Source: Prauserella alba
GTDB taxonomy: Bacteria; Actinomycetota; Actinomycetes; Mycobacteriales; Pseudonocardiaceae
Direction: 5' to 3'
Assembly: GCF_024171735.1 (NCBI RefSeq)
Contig: NZ_JAMTCH010000003.1
Coordinates: 1,414,841 to 1,478,840 of the forward strand
DNA length: 64,000 nucleotides
A program made the translations under genes and the position numbers. The first letter of the stretch is position 1. Every line of letters begins with the position of its first letter. The notes under the pieces are model-generated. The model was not told the origin of the DNA, did not search any database, and saw nothing but the letters and a program-made list of their open reading frames with translations. This document shows, piece after piece, positions 20,766 through 29,639 of this stretch.

Positions 20766-21894
20766 ACGTGGAGAAGGTTCGCTCTACTGGGACTCTTCGC
20801 GGGAGCGGTGGATCGCAGAGGTAACCGTCGGCTGGATGTCGAACGGAAAGCGGCGAACTCGAAAGACGTCAGGCAAAACGAAAACGGAGGCGAAGGAGAA
20901 GCTTCGAGAGCTGATTCGGGATTTGGACGATGGCCTTCCCGCGGAGTCGCCGAACTACAGAGTCGCGGACGCCGTAGAGGCATGGCTTACGTATGGGCTC
21001 CCAGGACGGTCTCCCGAGACGGTGCAGAACTACCGCAATCTGGCCAGCGTGCACATCGTGCCCGGCTTAGGAAAACGCAGGCTTCGGGACCTGTCGGCCG
21101 AGGACGTGGACAAATGGCTTGCCGACGTCGCTACGCGGGTGAGTACGCGAACGGTTCGGCTGCTGCATTCACTCCTGAATAGGGCGGTGAAGCACGCGCA
21201 GGCTCGCGACAAGGTCAGGCGAAATGTTGTGGCCTTGTGCGACGTGCCCACGGGACTTGAGGGGCGGCCGTCGAAATCGCTGACGTTGGAGCAGGCGGAA
21301 GCTGTCCTGGACGCTGCCGAGAGCTGGCCGAGGATGCACGCGTACGTGGTGTTGTCGCTGCTCGTGGGGGCTCGTACGGAGGAGTTGCGAGCGCTTCGGT
21401 GGGAACACGTGGACCTGGTCGGTGGCCCAACGGCGGGAACGGCTGCGCCTCGGTCGATCTCAGTGTGGCGGTCGGTTCGAGAGGGCGGTGACACGAAGAC
21501 GAAGCGGTCAAGGCGGACTCTCGCGCTCCCGCTTCGTGCCGCAGTGGCGCTCAGGCTCCACAGGCTTCGGTTTGGCAGGGACGCTGCGCCGGAGGCGCTG
21601 GTCTTCGCGACAAGGAACGGCACCGAGCTCGACGCGCACAACGTTCGCCGGGACTTCCGGAAGGTTGTCCGGCGCGCAGGGCTCACGCCGGGGGAGTGGA
21701 CGCCCCGGGAGCTACGGCACAGCTTCGTGTCGCTGCTGTCGGACAACGGCGTTTCACTTGAGCGGATCGCGCGCCTGTGTGGGCACAGCGGAACCGGGGT
21801 TACCGAGCAGGTCTACCGGCACCAGATTCGGCCGGTGATGGAGGAAGCGGCCAGGGCGATGGACGACATCTTCGCCCGCAAACCGAGGGAGTAG
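20749..21894 (+). CDS. int: Tyrosine integrase of the AICE
   Basis: The protein has 381 residues. An N-terminal AP2-like/SAM-like arm-binding region (GEGSLYWDSSRERWIAEVTV; YRVADAVEAWLTYG) is followed by the catalytic domain with all conserved residues: Arg in VGARTEELRALRWEH, H-x-x-R in RELRHSFV, His in LCGHSG and the nucleophile Tyr in EQVYRHQ. It recombines the 49-bp tRNA-Pro core. It lies next to attR and reads towards it, so integrase transcription ends at the tRNA-side terminator. The base composition (more A/T, AGG/CGA codons) differs slightly from the rest of the element. Confidence 0.95.
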   Translation: MTKRRERGEGSLYWDSSRERWIAEVTVGWMSNGKRRTRKTSGKTKTEAKEKLRELIRDLDDGLPAESPNYRVADAVEAWLTYGLPGRSPETVQNYRNLASVHIVPGLGKRRLRDLSAEDVDKWLADVATRVSTRTVRLLHSLLNRAVKHAQARDKVRRNVVALCDVPTGLEGRPSKSLTLEQAEAVLDAAESWPRMHAYVVLSLLVGARTEELRALRWEHVDLVGGPTAGTAAPRSISVWRSVREGGDTKTKRSRRTLALPLRAAVALRLHRLRFGRDAAPEALVFATRNGTELDAHNVRRDFRKVVRRAGLTPGEWTPRELRHSFVSLLSDNGVSLERIARLCGHSGTGVTEQVYRHQIRPVMEEAARAMDDIFARKPRE

Positions 21895-21912
21895 TCACTC
21901 AGATAGTCACTC
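21894..21912 (+). promoter_or_regulatory. Right integrase arm-type site
   Basis: This is an exact copy of 4451-4469, starting on the last base of int and 66 bases inside the attR core. Confidence 0.6.
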
Positions 21913-21938
21913 GGTCGGCGAGCTGGCTGAACAAGAAC

Positions 21939-21974
21939 AAGGCCGTGACCCGCAAAAGTGCAGGTCACGGCCTT
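21939..21974 (-). terminator. Terminator between int and tRNA-Pro
   Basis: Twelve-base arms AAGGCCGTGACC and GGTCACGGCCTT are separated by 12 bases. Because it lies between convergent int and tRNA-Pro, it can serve both. It is carried by the element and replaces the original hairpin now at 1834-1865. Confidence 0.8.
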
Positions 21975-21977
21975 GCT

Positions 21978-22058
<81 letters not shown>

Positions 22059-22423
22059 GCCATCGCCTCGCTTCGAAGCGATGTCGGTACTGTACCGCGT
22101 CCACGATGGCGGCCTTACAGCGGGTCGTGAAGATCCGGACGGTTCAGGTCGAGCCGACTGGCCGCGGTCCCGGCGAGGCGTGTGCGCAGGGCCGATCGCC
22201 GTCTCCGCCGGTCACGTCCCGCTTCGGCCGCCCGTCGCACGCGCACGGTTGGCCCCAGCTGCGGCCCCCGGTGCCTCCTGGGCCGACCGGTGGACGGCCG
22301 AACAGGCGGCAGTTCGCATCCCGGCGGTGTGCTGGGACACACCACGCGGCCGCGATCGTTTCCGTGGCGCGCGCTCCCGGTTACCCGATGGACGCACCTC
22401 TCGCAGGGTGAAGGGAGACCGAC
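22059..22423. other. Intergenic region upstream of tRNA-Pro
   Basis: No convincing gene in these 365 bases; it should hold the tRNA promoter (minus strand) and the promoter of the membrane protein gene. Nothing else was recognised. Confidence 0.4.
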
Positions 22424-22888
22424 ATGCCCGACGACGCCTTTCTGGCCTTCCTCGTGCTGGGCGCACTGATGATCGTGGCGGACGGTCAGATCCTGTATCG
22501 CAGCGGGAAGCGCTACCTGTCCGATGTGGACGACACGTCGGCTGGCTCGCAGGCCCGCATGGTCAGCGTGCTGTTCCACCTGCTGATGCTCGGTGTGCTC
22601 GCACTGGTCGCCGTGCTCGACTTCGGTTTCGGCGGCGGCGTCCTCCGCGCGACCGTCGGCAACCTGGGCGTGCTCCTCCTGCTGCTCGCCGCGGCCCACG
22701 CGGTGACCATGACCGTGCTGACCAACATGCACGAGAACGTCCTGGTGGAGGAACGCCTCGACTCCCGGGGGCGTGCCGCGGGCGACCGGCGGTCCCGGCG
22801 GCAGGCGGGTCCGGTCGTGGCACCGGTTCCCGGTCAGCGCGGCCGCGATCCGCAGCTGAGCCCGTCGATCGAAGACCACGCCGAATGA
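22424..22888 (+). CDS. Integral membrane protein, unknown
   Basis: The protein has 154 residues with three or so membrane helices (FLAFLVLGALMIVADGQILY; VLFHLLMLGVLALVAVLDFG; LGVLLLLLAAAHAVTMTVLT) and a basic, disordered C-terminus of about 45 residues (RAAGDRRSRRQAGP). The ribosome binding site is AAGGGAG. It is the first chromosomal gene after the island. I recognise the general type from actinobacteria but no named family. Confidence 0.7.
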   Translation: MPDDAFLAFLVLGALMIVADGQILYRSGKRYLSDVDDTSAGSQARMVSVLFHLLMLGVLALVAVLDFGFGGGVLRATVGNLGVLLLLLAAAHAVTMTVLTNMHENVLVEERLDSRGRAAGDRRSRRQAGPVVAPVPGQRGRDPQLSPSIEDHAE

Positions 22889-23080
22889 CCCCTGAGCCGC
22901 GGTACGCGAGACGCGACCGGCAGCCGGCGTGGCGCCGGCCGCCATCGGCGCCACGCCGGCCAACGACAAGCACGACGGCCCGACAGACATACGACGCGAA
23001 CGACACCGCCAGGCCCACCGGCCAACGACAAGCACGAAACGTGCGGAGCGGTGCCACCTCGAACCCATTGCCGGCTGTCG

Positions 23081-23659
23081 TCACCGCGGCGGTGACAGCA
23101 AGGCGCGCAGCCTGCGTCTTCCGGCGACGGCCAATGCGGGCTTGGCCAGAATCCATTCGCCGAACCGGTACTCCCGCCCGCGCGCCAACCGGGCGGCAAG
23201 GTCGGGCCGCGTGCGCCACAGACACACCCGCGCCTTTTCCGCGTGCAGCGCGTGCGACACGACCACGATCCGGCCTGCGTCCTCGATCAGCGGCACCACA
23301 TTGACCACGTTCTCCCACGTCGTGCGGCTCGCCGTCTCGGTCAGCAACGGCCCGTCGTAGCCGCGGGCACCGCGAGCGTAGGCAGCCATCACGGTCGCCT
23401 CCGGGACCGGCCCCGCCACCGCACCGCCGGTCAGGATCAACCGCGCACCCGGTGTGCGCGACCGCAGACCCGCGCGCACGCGCCAGCGGTTGACGGCGTT
23501 CGCCCGGGTGCCCCGGTTGCGATACCCGAGCACGACCACCGCGTCGGGCCCGGCACCGTGGCGGGACGTGCCGAGCCACCGCCGTGACGACCGCCAATGC
23601 TCGACCTCGCCCCACGCCAGGACGGCCAGCACCGCAGCGGCCGCCGTCGTCACACGCAT
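23081..23659 (-). CDS. YdcF-like DUF218 protein
   Basis: The protein has 192 residues from ATG 23659 with a hydrophobic N-terminus (VTTAAAAVLAVLAWG). The DUF218 core is clear: GPDAVVVLGYRNRGT, ARLILTGGAVAGPVPEATVM, ETASRTTWENVVNVVPLIED and IVVVSHALHAEKARVCLWR. Family members (SanA, ElyC, YdcF) are membrane-associated and affect envelope integrity or bind nucleotide-like ligands. The frame is open further upstream, but that part is low-complexity Arg/Gly and is not included. Confidence 0.85.
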   Translation of the reverse strand: MRVTTAAAAVLAVLAWGEVEHWRSSRRWLGTSRHGAGPDAVVVLGYRNRGTRANAVNRWRVRAGLRSRTPGARLILTGGAVAGPVPEATVMAAYARGARGYDGPLLTETASRTTWENVVNVVPLIEDAGRIVVVSHALHAEKARVCLWRTRPDLAARLARGREYRFGEWILAKPALAVAGRRRLRALLSPPR

Positions 23660-23824
23660 ACCCCGACCGTAGGCCCGTACCGGCGTGCCGCGCTCGCGGT
23701 CGCCGCCGCGGACGTGCGCTGTGATCACGGTCGCTCCCGCAGCGTCCCGTGGCGCGATCCGCATTACCGTGCGGTGCTGAGCATGTCGACGTCCCGTGGC
23801 GCGGGGCGGACCGAGGAGGCAGGT

Positions 23825-24658
23825 ATGAGTGGAGTCGGCCCGGCCGGCGGTGAGCACCCGTTCGACGGGGCCGTCGCGCTGAAGCCCGCCGACACGGGCG
23901 GTGTGTACACGGGGGAGACCCACCCGGCCTACGCCAACATGGTCGGACCGTACGGCGGCATCACCGCGGCGACGCTGCTCGAAGCCGTGCAGTGCCACCC
24001 CGAGCGCCTCGGCGTGCCGGTGTCACTGACCGTCAACTACGCAGGGCCCGTCGCCGACGGCGAGTTCACCGTGTCGGCACGCCCGTCCCGGACCAACCGC
24101 TCCACCCAGCACTGGTCGCTCGAACTGATCCAGGACGGCACGGTGGCCACCACCGCGACGGCGGTGTACGCGGCCCGGCGCGACACGTGGGCCGACACCG
24201 AAACGACCATGCCGGACGTGCCCGAGCCGGAGGCCGTGCCCGTCACGCCGATGCCGGATCACGTGGAGTGGGCCAAGAACTACGAGATGCGGTTCCTCGA
24301 CGGTGCGCTGCCCGCACTCGAAGGAGCCCCCGAATCGCCGGACTCGACGACGATGCTGTGGGTCCGCGACGCCCCGGCCCGCCCGCTCGACTTCCCGGCC
24401 CTGGCATCGCTGTGCGACGTGTTCTATCCGCGCGTCTTCCTGCGCCGCGGACAGGCCGTGCCCGCGGGCACGATCTCGCTCACGACCTACTTCCATGCCG
24501 ACGACGCCGTCCTCGCCGACCAGGGCACCCGTCCGGTGCTCGCCCGTGCCCGCTCGAACCGCTTCGGGCGCAGCTACTTCGACCAGTCGGCATGCCTGTG
24601 GGGCGTCGGCGGCGAGCTGCTCGCCACCACACACCAGTTGGTGTACTTCAAAGGCTGA
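23825..24658 (+). CDS. Acyl-CoA thioesterase family protein
   Basis: The protein has 277 residues from ATG 23825 (GAGGCAGGT upstream). It shows a tandem hot-dog organisation of TesB-like thioesterases: NMVGPYGGITAATLLEAVQC and VSLTVNYAGPVADGEFTVSA in the first half, LASLCDVFYPRVFLRRG, AGTISLTTYFHADDAVLAD and FDQSACLWGVGGELLATTHQ in the second. It hydrolyses an acyl-CoA thioester; the chain specificity cannot be told. It converges with the dehydrogenase gene across a strong bidirectional terminator. Confidence 0.85.
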   Translation: MSGVGPAGGEHPFDGAVALKPADTGGVYTGETHPAYANMVGPYGGITAATLLEAVQCHPERLGVPVSLTVNYAGPVADGEFTVSARPSRTNRSTQHWSLELIQDGTVATTATAVYAARRDTWADTETTMPDVPEPEAVPVTPMPDHVEWAKNYEMRFLDGALPALEGAPESPDSTTMLWVRDAPARPLDFPALASLCDVFYPRVFLRRGQAVPAGTISLTTYFHADDAVLADQGTRPVLARARSNRFGRSYFDQSACLWGVGGELLATTHQLVYFKG

Positions 24659-24746
24659 CACCGCCACCACCCGCCGCGCCGCCGCGGCACCCGGTGGACC
24701 GGCCGTCACCGCCACGGGCGAACGGTGACGTACCTGCACACGGCGA

Positions 24747-24782
24747 AGCGGGCCCCGGCGCCACGTGGCGCCGGGGCCCGCT
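24747..24782. terminator. Bidirectional terminator
   Basis: Sixteen-base perfect arms (AGCGGGCCCCGGCGCC and complement) around ACGT, between the convergent thioesterase and dehydrogenase genes. Confidence 0.9.
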
Positions 24783-24798
24783 CCTGGTCCGGCGGCGA

Positions 24799-26034
24799 CT
24801 ACGGGATCGCCACGTCGGGAGCCTCGGCGAGGACCTCCCGGTTGGCGGAGGCCAGCTGCCACGCGGTCTCCCGCAGCGGCGTCCCGTCGACGTCCCACGA
24901 GCTCAGCAGCACGGCCACCCTCGACTGCATCTCGGTGCGCAGCCGGTGGAACGACGTCGCCGGGTCGGCGTCGACGTAGCCGAGCAGCAGCCACCATGCC
25001 CAAGCCGCCGCACCGGCGTTGGCGACGAAGTCCGGGATGACCGGGATCTCACGGGCGGCGAGCATCGCCTCGGCCTCCGGCGTGGTCGCCGAGTTGGCGG
25101 CCTCGACGACGACCTTGGCCGCGACGTCGGCGGCGTTGTCCGGCGTGACCGCGTACGAGATCGCAGCGGGAACGAGGATGTCGGCGTCGGTGCCGATCAC
25201 GGCGTCGCGCGGCAGTTGCTGCACGTCCTCGGGCAGCCGGGTCCGGTCGATCTCGCCGTAGGCGTCGCGCAGTTCGAGCAGCGCGGGCACGTCGAGTCCC
25301 TCCGGCCGGTACAGCGTGCCCGCGGCGTCGGCCACGGCCACGACCGGCATTCCGGCCTCGTGCAGGTAGAACGCCGCGCCGCCGCCCATCGTGCCGATGC
25401 CCTGGATCGCCACGGTGGTCGTCTCGTGCTCCCAGCCCCACGCACCGGCCGCGCCGAGGCAGGCCTGGGCGACGCCGTAGCCGCCGATCACGTCGCCGAG
25501 CAGCAGGCCACCGGGCACGGGCGCGTTCAACCCGGCCTGCACCCGCCGGAGCGTGCGCTCCGGGTGCGGGGCCCGGCTGATGGCGGCGTGGTAGCTCTGC
25601 TCCAGCCCCAGCCGGTCGAAGACGTCGTCGATCAGGTGCTGCGGCACACCGAGGTCCTCGGCCGTGACCCAGTGCGCGTCCAGCCACGGGCGCATCGCCT
25701 GGCAGAAGCGTTCGAGGACCTCGACGGCGCGAGGGTCCTTCGGGTCGAAGTCGATGCCGCCCTTCGCGCCGCCCACGGGCAGGTCGAACGTCGCGGTCTT
25801 GGCGGCCATGCCGCGGGCGAGGTCTTCGACCTCCTTCATGGTGCAGCCCGCGCGCATCCGCGTGCCGCCGGTCGCCAGGCCGGAGGCGAGGGTGTGCACC
25901 ACGAGGAAACCCTGGGCACCCGTGACCGGGTCGGTCCAGGTCAGCCGCAGCAGGGGCTCGCTGGTGCGAATGTCGGTCGCGCCCGCGGCCCGGGTGCCGG
26001 CCGCGGTGCCGCCGGCCGCTGGACGGTTTTCCAT
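24799..26034 (-). CDS. Glu/Leu/Phe/Val dehydrogenase family protein
   Basis: The protein has 411 residues. It has the amino-acid dehydrogenase signature LPVGGAKGGIDFDP with the catalytic Lys (about residue 100), TAEDLGVPQ, the Rossmann loop VAIQGIGTMGGGAAFYLHEA (G-x-G-x-x-G) and VVVEAANSATTPEAEAML. It should oxidatively deaminate an amino acid with NAD(P), branched-chain or aromatic by family, perhaps valine in actinomycetes. The start is ATG 26034; the upstream open frame lacks family sequence. A LysR gene is divergently transcribed 274 bases away and probably regulates it. Confidence 0.88.
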   Translation of the reverse strand: MENRPAAGGTAAGTRAAGATDIRTSEPLLRLTWTDPVTGAQGFLVVHTLASGLATGGTRMRAGCTMKEVEDLARGMAAKTATFDLPVGGAKGGIDFDPKDPRAVEVLERFCQAMRPWLDAHWVTAEDLGVPQHLIDDVFDRLGLEQSYHAAISRAPHPERTLRRVQAGLNAPVPGGLLLGDVIGGYGVAQACLGAAGAWGWEHETTTVAIQGIGTMGGGAAFYLHEAGMPVVAVADAAGTLYRPEGLDVPALLELRDAYGEIDRTRLPEDVQQLPRDAVIGTDADILVPAAISYAVTPDNAADVAAKVVVEAANSATTPEAEAMLAAREIPVIPDFVANAGAAAWAWWLLLGYVDADPATSFHRLRTEMQSRVAVLLSSWDVDGTPLRETAWQLASANREVLAEAPDVAIP

Positions 26035-26308
26035 CGTGGTCACCTGAAACGCACCTCCACCATGTCGTGTCGCCTGTTGCTCGCCTGCTGCCGGGCCGGC
26101 GCACCTGAAAACGGCAGCGTCCACCGCCACTCGGCGGTGTGCCGTTTCGTCGGTGAGGATCGGTGCTCAGCTGCGCTGATGCTGTGTTGGCCCGCTGCCT
26201 GCCCGCTACCTACAGCGTGGGGCCGGGGACGGCTGCGCGTCCAGTTAAAGATCACGCACGGAACCGTTCACGCTTCCTGCACAGGCCCACATGTCTACGC
26301 TGACGGCC

Positions 26309-27232
26309 ATGGAACTGTCGTTGCACCGTCTGCGCATGCTGCGCGAACTGAACCGGAGAGGAACCGTCACCGCGGCGGCCGGCGCACTGCACTACTCGGC
26401 ATCGGCCGTCTCGCAGCAGCTGGCCCAACTGGAACGCGACGTGGGCGTGCAGCTGTTCGAACGGCTGGGACGTCGCGTGCAGCTGACCGAGCTCGGCACG
26501 CTGCTGGCCGAGCACGCGGAGGAGATCCTTGACTCGGTCGGCCGGGCGACGCATGCGCTGGAGAACGCCCAGGACGGGTTGTCCGCGCGGCTGACGGCGG
26601 GGGTGTGGGCGTCGGTGGCGTCGGGGCTGCTGCCGCCCGCGCTCACGGCGCTGGCCTCGGAACATCCCGGCATCGAGGTGCGCACGCGCGAACTGGCGCC
26701 CGAGGAGACGGCGGGTGCGGTGCGGGACGGCACGCTCGACTTCTCGTTCGTGATCGACTACTCGGACTATCCGATGCCGTGGGATCCGGCGCTCGCGCGC
26801 GAGGTCGTCGCGGTGGAGCGGCTGCACGCCGCGGTGCCGACCGGCGTCGTGCCCGAACCCGCGGTGTCGCTGCTCGATCTGGCCGAACACCCGTGGGTGC
26901 TGGCGGGGCCGCGGTCGCATTTCGGCCGCGCCGTCCGGATCGCCTGTCAGCAGCGGGGATTCGAACCGAGGATCGCCCACGAGGTCGAGGAACAGGCCAC
27001 CGCACTGGCGATGGTCGGCTCCGGGCTGGGCGTCACGCTGGTGTCCGATCTCGGGTTGTCGCTGTTGCCGCCCGGCGTGGACATCATCGCGCTGACCGAA
27101 CCGGTCATGCGGCGCGTGTCGATCGCCTACCGGGCGAAAGGGACGCCGCGGCCGTCGCTCCGGTTGGTCATCGAGGCGGTGCGCGCCGCCGCGGCCGAGA
27201 AGGGACTCGGGGCGAGCGCGACGCTGCCGTGA
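26309..27232 (+). CDS. LysR-family regulator
   Basis: The protein has 307 residues from ATG 26309 (ATG 26291 in frame is an alternative). The N-terminal winged HTH is standard: LHRLRMLRELNRRGTVTAAA then GALHYSASAVSQQLAQLERD. The effector domain follows from residue about 85 (WASVASGLLPPALTALASEH; LDFSFVIDYSDYP; MVGSGLGVTLVSDLGLSLLP). Divergent placement relative to the amino-acid dehydrogenase suggests control of that gene and itself from the shared region 26035-26308. Confidence 0.88.
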   Translation: MELSLHRLRMLRELNRRGTVTAAAGALHYSASAVSQQLAQLERDVGVQLFERLGRRVQLTELGTLLAEHAEEILDSVGRATHALENAQDGLSARLTAGVWASVASGLLPPALTALASEHPGIEVRTRELAPEETAGAVRDGTLDFSFVIDYSDYPMPWDPALAREVVAVERLHAAVPTGVVPEPAVSLLDLAEHPWVLAGPRSHFGRAVRIACQQRGFEPRIAHEVEEQATALAMVGSGLGVTLVSDLGLSLLPPGVDIIALTEPVMRRVSIAYRAKGTPRPSLRLVIEAVRAAAAEKGLGASATLP

Positions 27233-27250
27233 CCGGAAGACGCCGCCGGG

Positions 27251-27451
27251 TCAGCGGTCGCCGGCAGGGATGACGATCCAGAGCGCGATGTAGAGCACGA
27301 ACTGCGGTCCGGGCAGCAGGCAGGAGGCGACGAACGCGAGGCGCATCGTCCGCGGCTTCCAGCCGAAGCGGTGGGCCAGGCCCGCGCACACTCCGCCGAG
27401 CATGCGGTCGTGGCGCGAACGGGTGAGTTTCGTGGTGGTCGGTGTCGTCAT
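27251..27451 (-). CDS. PspC domain protein
   Basis: The protein has 66 residues. It contains the PspC signature LTRSRHDRMLGGVCAGLAHR then FGWKPRTMRLAFV, followed by one hydrophobic helix (PQFVLYIALWIVIPAG). It is a stand-alone membrane PspC protein of the actinobacterial type, probably envelope-stress related. The gene is convergent with the LysR gene, 18 bases apart. Confidence 0.88.
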   Translation of the reverse strand: MTTPTTTKLTRSRHDRMLGGVCAGLAHRFGWKPRTMRLAFVASCLLPGPQFVLYIALWIVIPAGDR

Positions 27452-27594
27452 ACCTCCACCATGCTCGCCCGGCGCGCGTGCGGCATCGGGGACGTCCCCG
27501 ATATGGGCCCCGAGATCGCGACCTCCGGCACCGTTGTCGCGGGCGGTTGCGGGGGAGTATCGCCCGGCGCGATCATCGCGGGTGAGGTGGGGCC

Positions 27595-28116
27595 ATGACC
27601 GAACGCAAACCGCCGGGTGTCGACTTCGAGTCGTGGGTGGAGAAGCAGATCCGTGAAGCCCAGGAGCGCGGCGAGTTCGACGCGCTGCCGGGCGCGGGCA
27701 AACCGCTGACCGGCCTGGATCGCGACTGGCTGAGTACTTATGTCGAGCGCGAGGGTCTGTCGATCGACGCCGCGCTCCCGGAACCGCTGCGGCTGCGCAA
27801 GGAGATCGAGAACCTGCCGTCGGCGGCTGCCGCACTGCGGAGCGAGGACGAGGTGCGGGAGGTCGTGCGGGAGCTGAACCTGCGCATCGCTGCGTGGATC
27901 CGCTCCGGTGAAGGGCCGCGGATCCGTCTGAAACCGGTCGACGTCGACGACGTCCTCGACGAGTGGCGCCGCGCCCACGACCGCCCACGGCCCGCCGCCA
28001 CGGACGTGTCACCCGGAACACCAGGGGAGGAGTCGCGGTCGGAAGAAGAGCGCGCCGAGGAGCCGGGGCCCGCACCGCGCCGACGTCGCCGGTGGTGGCG
28101 CCGACGCCGTGACTGA
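27595..28116 (+). CDS. DUF1992 (DnaJ-C28-like) protein
   Basis: The protein has 173 residues. The N-terminal 120 residues carry the family pattern: FESWVEKQIREAQERGEFDA, LPGAGKPLTGLDRDW, and LRLRKEIENLPSAAAALRSE then a long helix. The C-terminal 50 residues are acidic then strongly basic (RRRRRWWRRRR) and disordered. The family role is unknown, possibly chaperone-linked. Start ATG 27595 with GGTGAGGTGGGG upstream. Confidence 0.85.
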   Translation: MTERKPPGVDFESWVEKQIREAQERGEFDALPGAGKPLTGLDRDWLSTYVEREGLSIDAALPEPLRLRKEIENLPSAAAALRSEDEVREVVRELNLRIAAWIRSGEGPRIRLKPVDVDDVLDEWRRAHDRPRPAATDVSPGTPGEESRSEEERAEEPGPAPRRRRRWWRRRRD

Positions 28117-28289
28117 GCACGGCCGTGTCGGTGCTTGGGCCTGGGAACGCGCGCGGCGGTGGGGGAGTAGGGGGCTGTACCCGCTCATCACGCGGTGCCG
28201 TTGTGGTGTCCGAGCGCGCCCACCTGGCAGTCGATGCGGTCGGTATGGCTCGTCGAGCTCGGTGGCCAGGGCGGGGAACACACGTTGCA
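28009..28289 (-). pseudogene. 3' part of a gene split by the ISL3 element
   Basis: On the minus strand, sequence after the left target duplication reads in the frame left by the 5' fragment at 30911-30973: with one ACGTTGCA copy removed, the frame runs DDRPAMQRVFPALATELDEP. The real end is uncertain, because the open frame runs into the antisense of the DUF1992 gene. No family recognised. Confidence 0.5.
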
Positions 28290-28295
28290 GGCTCT

Positions 28296-29621
28296 TCACA
28301 GACCAGGGTGTAGTTGCGGTCTGAAACCGCCGGTCTCGAGCAGGGACCTGGCGATGTAGTTGGTGAGGTTGCGAAACCCGAGCGCGGAGCCGCGGAGGTG
28401 TTCGAGGCGGCCGTTGATGGCCTCGGTGGGTCCATTCGAGGTGCCGGGTCGGTCGAAGTAGGCCAGGACGTCGTCGGCGCGCTGCTTCAGGGTTCGACCG
28501 AGTCGGGTGAGTTCCTCGAGCGCCTTGGGGACACCAGTGGTGATCGAGTCGATCAGCTTCGACATAAGCACGCGGCCGGTCCTACGGTCGGGTTCGCGGT
28601 AGGCAGCGATCACCCGCTGATAGATGCCCCAAGTCGCCTCGACCTGGATGTGCTCTTCGACCGCGAAGAGCGCTGCGAGGCGGTCCTTCTGCTTGTCGGT
28701 CAGCAGGCTGGTACCGGTGTGCAGCGTCCGTCGGGCGCGGTAGAGCGGGTCGTCCCTGCGGCCGCGGTGTCCGTGAATGATCTGCTGGATTCGTCGTCGG
28801 CATCGGTCGAGGGCGTCGCCGGCCAGCCGCACGACATGGAAGGGGTCCATGATCGCGACAGCGTCGGGCAACTCCTCAGCGGCGGCGGTCTTGAACCCCG
28901 TGAACCCGGCCATCGCGACGACCTCGATCCTCTCGCGCCACGATCTCGGACATTCGGCGAGCCAGGTCTTGAGTGCCTGTTTCGAGCGGCCCTCGATCAT
29001 GTCGAGCAGGCGTGCGGGCCCTGTGCCTGCGCGGATTGCGGTGAGGTCGATGATCACGGTGACGTACTTGTCGCCGCGCCTGGTGTGTCTCCACACGTGT
29101 TCGTCGACGCCGATCGCGGTGACACCATCGAAGCGCTGCTCCTGGTCGATCAGGACGCGTTTGCCCTCGGCGAGCACGGCGTCGTTGGCGGTGTTCCACG
29201 CGACGCCAAGTGCCTCAGCTACGCGAGCCACGGTGAGGTGCTTCACGACGATCGCTTCGAGCGCCCACGCCAGGGCCCGACGGGAGAGCTTCGCTCGTGG
29301 CTCAGCCGCGGCGCTGGTGTCTTGGCGCCACACGTGGCCGCACTGGGTGCACCGGTAGCGACGGATGGTGAGCAGCAGTGCGGTCGGTCGCCACCCGAAC
29401 GGCTCATGCGCAAGACGACGAGACACGCTGTCTCGCGGGACACCTCCACCGCCACACCGACGACACCACTGCTCGTCAGAGTCGGGTCGCTCGACGACTC
29501 GGCACACGAGGACAGTGCACTCAGGCTCGAGTCGTTGACCGGTCACTGCCAGGCCGAGTTCGTCGAGTCGGCAGAACCTGGCCAAATCTGGAGCCTCGAA
29601 GGAAGTCCTACTGCTTACCAT
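28296..29621 (-). CDS. ISL3-family transposase
   Basis: The protein has 441 residues from ATG 29621. An N-terminal zinc-ribbon-like region (CTVLVCRVVE then EQWCRRCGGGG and YRCTQCGHVWRQ) precedes an HTH (TVARVAEALGVAWNTANDAV) and the DDE domain: first Asp in VTAIGVDEHVWRH, second in AVAIMDPFHVVRLAGDALDR, and Glu in TSNGPTEAINGRLEHLRGS. The stop codon lies within the left inverted repeat. The start codon is inside a palindrome shared with the divergent marR gene, so the transcript is probably leaderless and repressible. Confidence 0.93.
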   Translation of the reverse strand: MVSSRTSFEAPDLARFCRLDELGLAVTGQRLEPECTVLVCRVVERPDSDEQWCRRCGGGGVPRDSVSRRLAHEPFGWRPTALLLTIRRYRCTQCGHVWRQDTSAAAEPRAKLSRRALAWALEAIVVKHLTVARVAEALGVAWNTANDAVLAEGKRVLIDQEQRFDGVTAIGVDEHVWRHTRRGDKYVTVIIDLTAIRAGTGPARLLDMIEGRSKQALKTWLAECPRSWRERIEVVAMAGFTGFKTAAAEELPDAVAIMDPFHVVRLAGDALDRCRRRIQQIIHGHRGRRDDPLYRARRTLHTGTSLLTDKQKDRLAALFAVEEHIQVEATWGIYQRVIAAYREPDRRTGRVLMSKLIDSITTGVPKALEELTRLGRTLKQRADDVLAYFDRPGTSNGPTEAINGRLEHLRGSALGFRNLTNYIARSLLETGGFRPQLHPGL

Positions 29622-29639
29622 GTAAGCTTGGTTTACATG
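29619..29639. promoter_or_regulatory. Palindrome spanning both divergent start codons
   Basis: CATGTAA-GCTTGGT-TTACATG: each arm contains the start codon of one gene (transposase on the left, MarR on the right). It is a likely MarR operator controlling both genes. Confidence 0.65.

Noticed and set aside
23992-26532. 846-codon plus-strand frame across thioesterase and dehydrogenase
   Set aside because: Shadow frame: Arg/Pro/Gly-rich, crossing a strong terminator and two well-identified genes.
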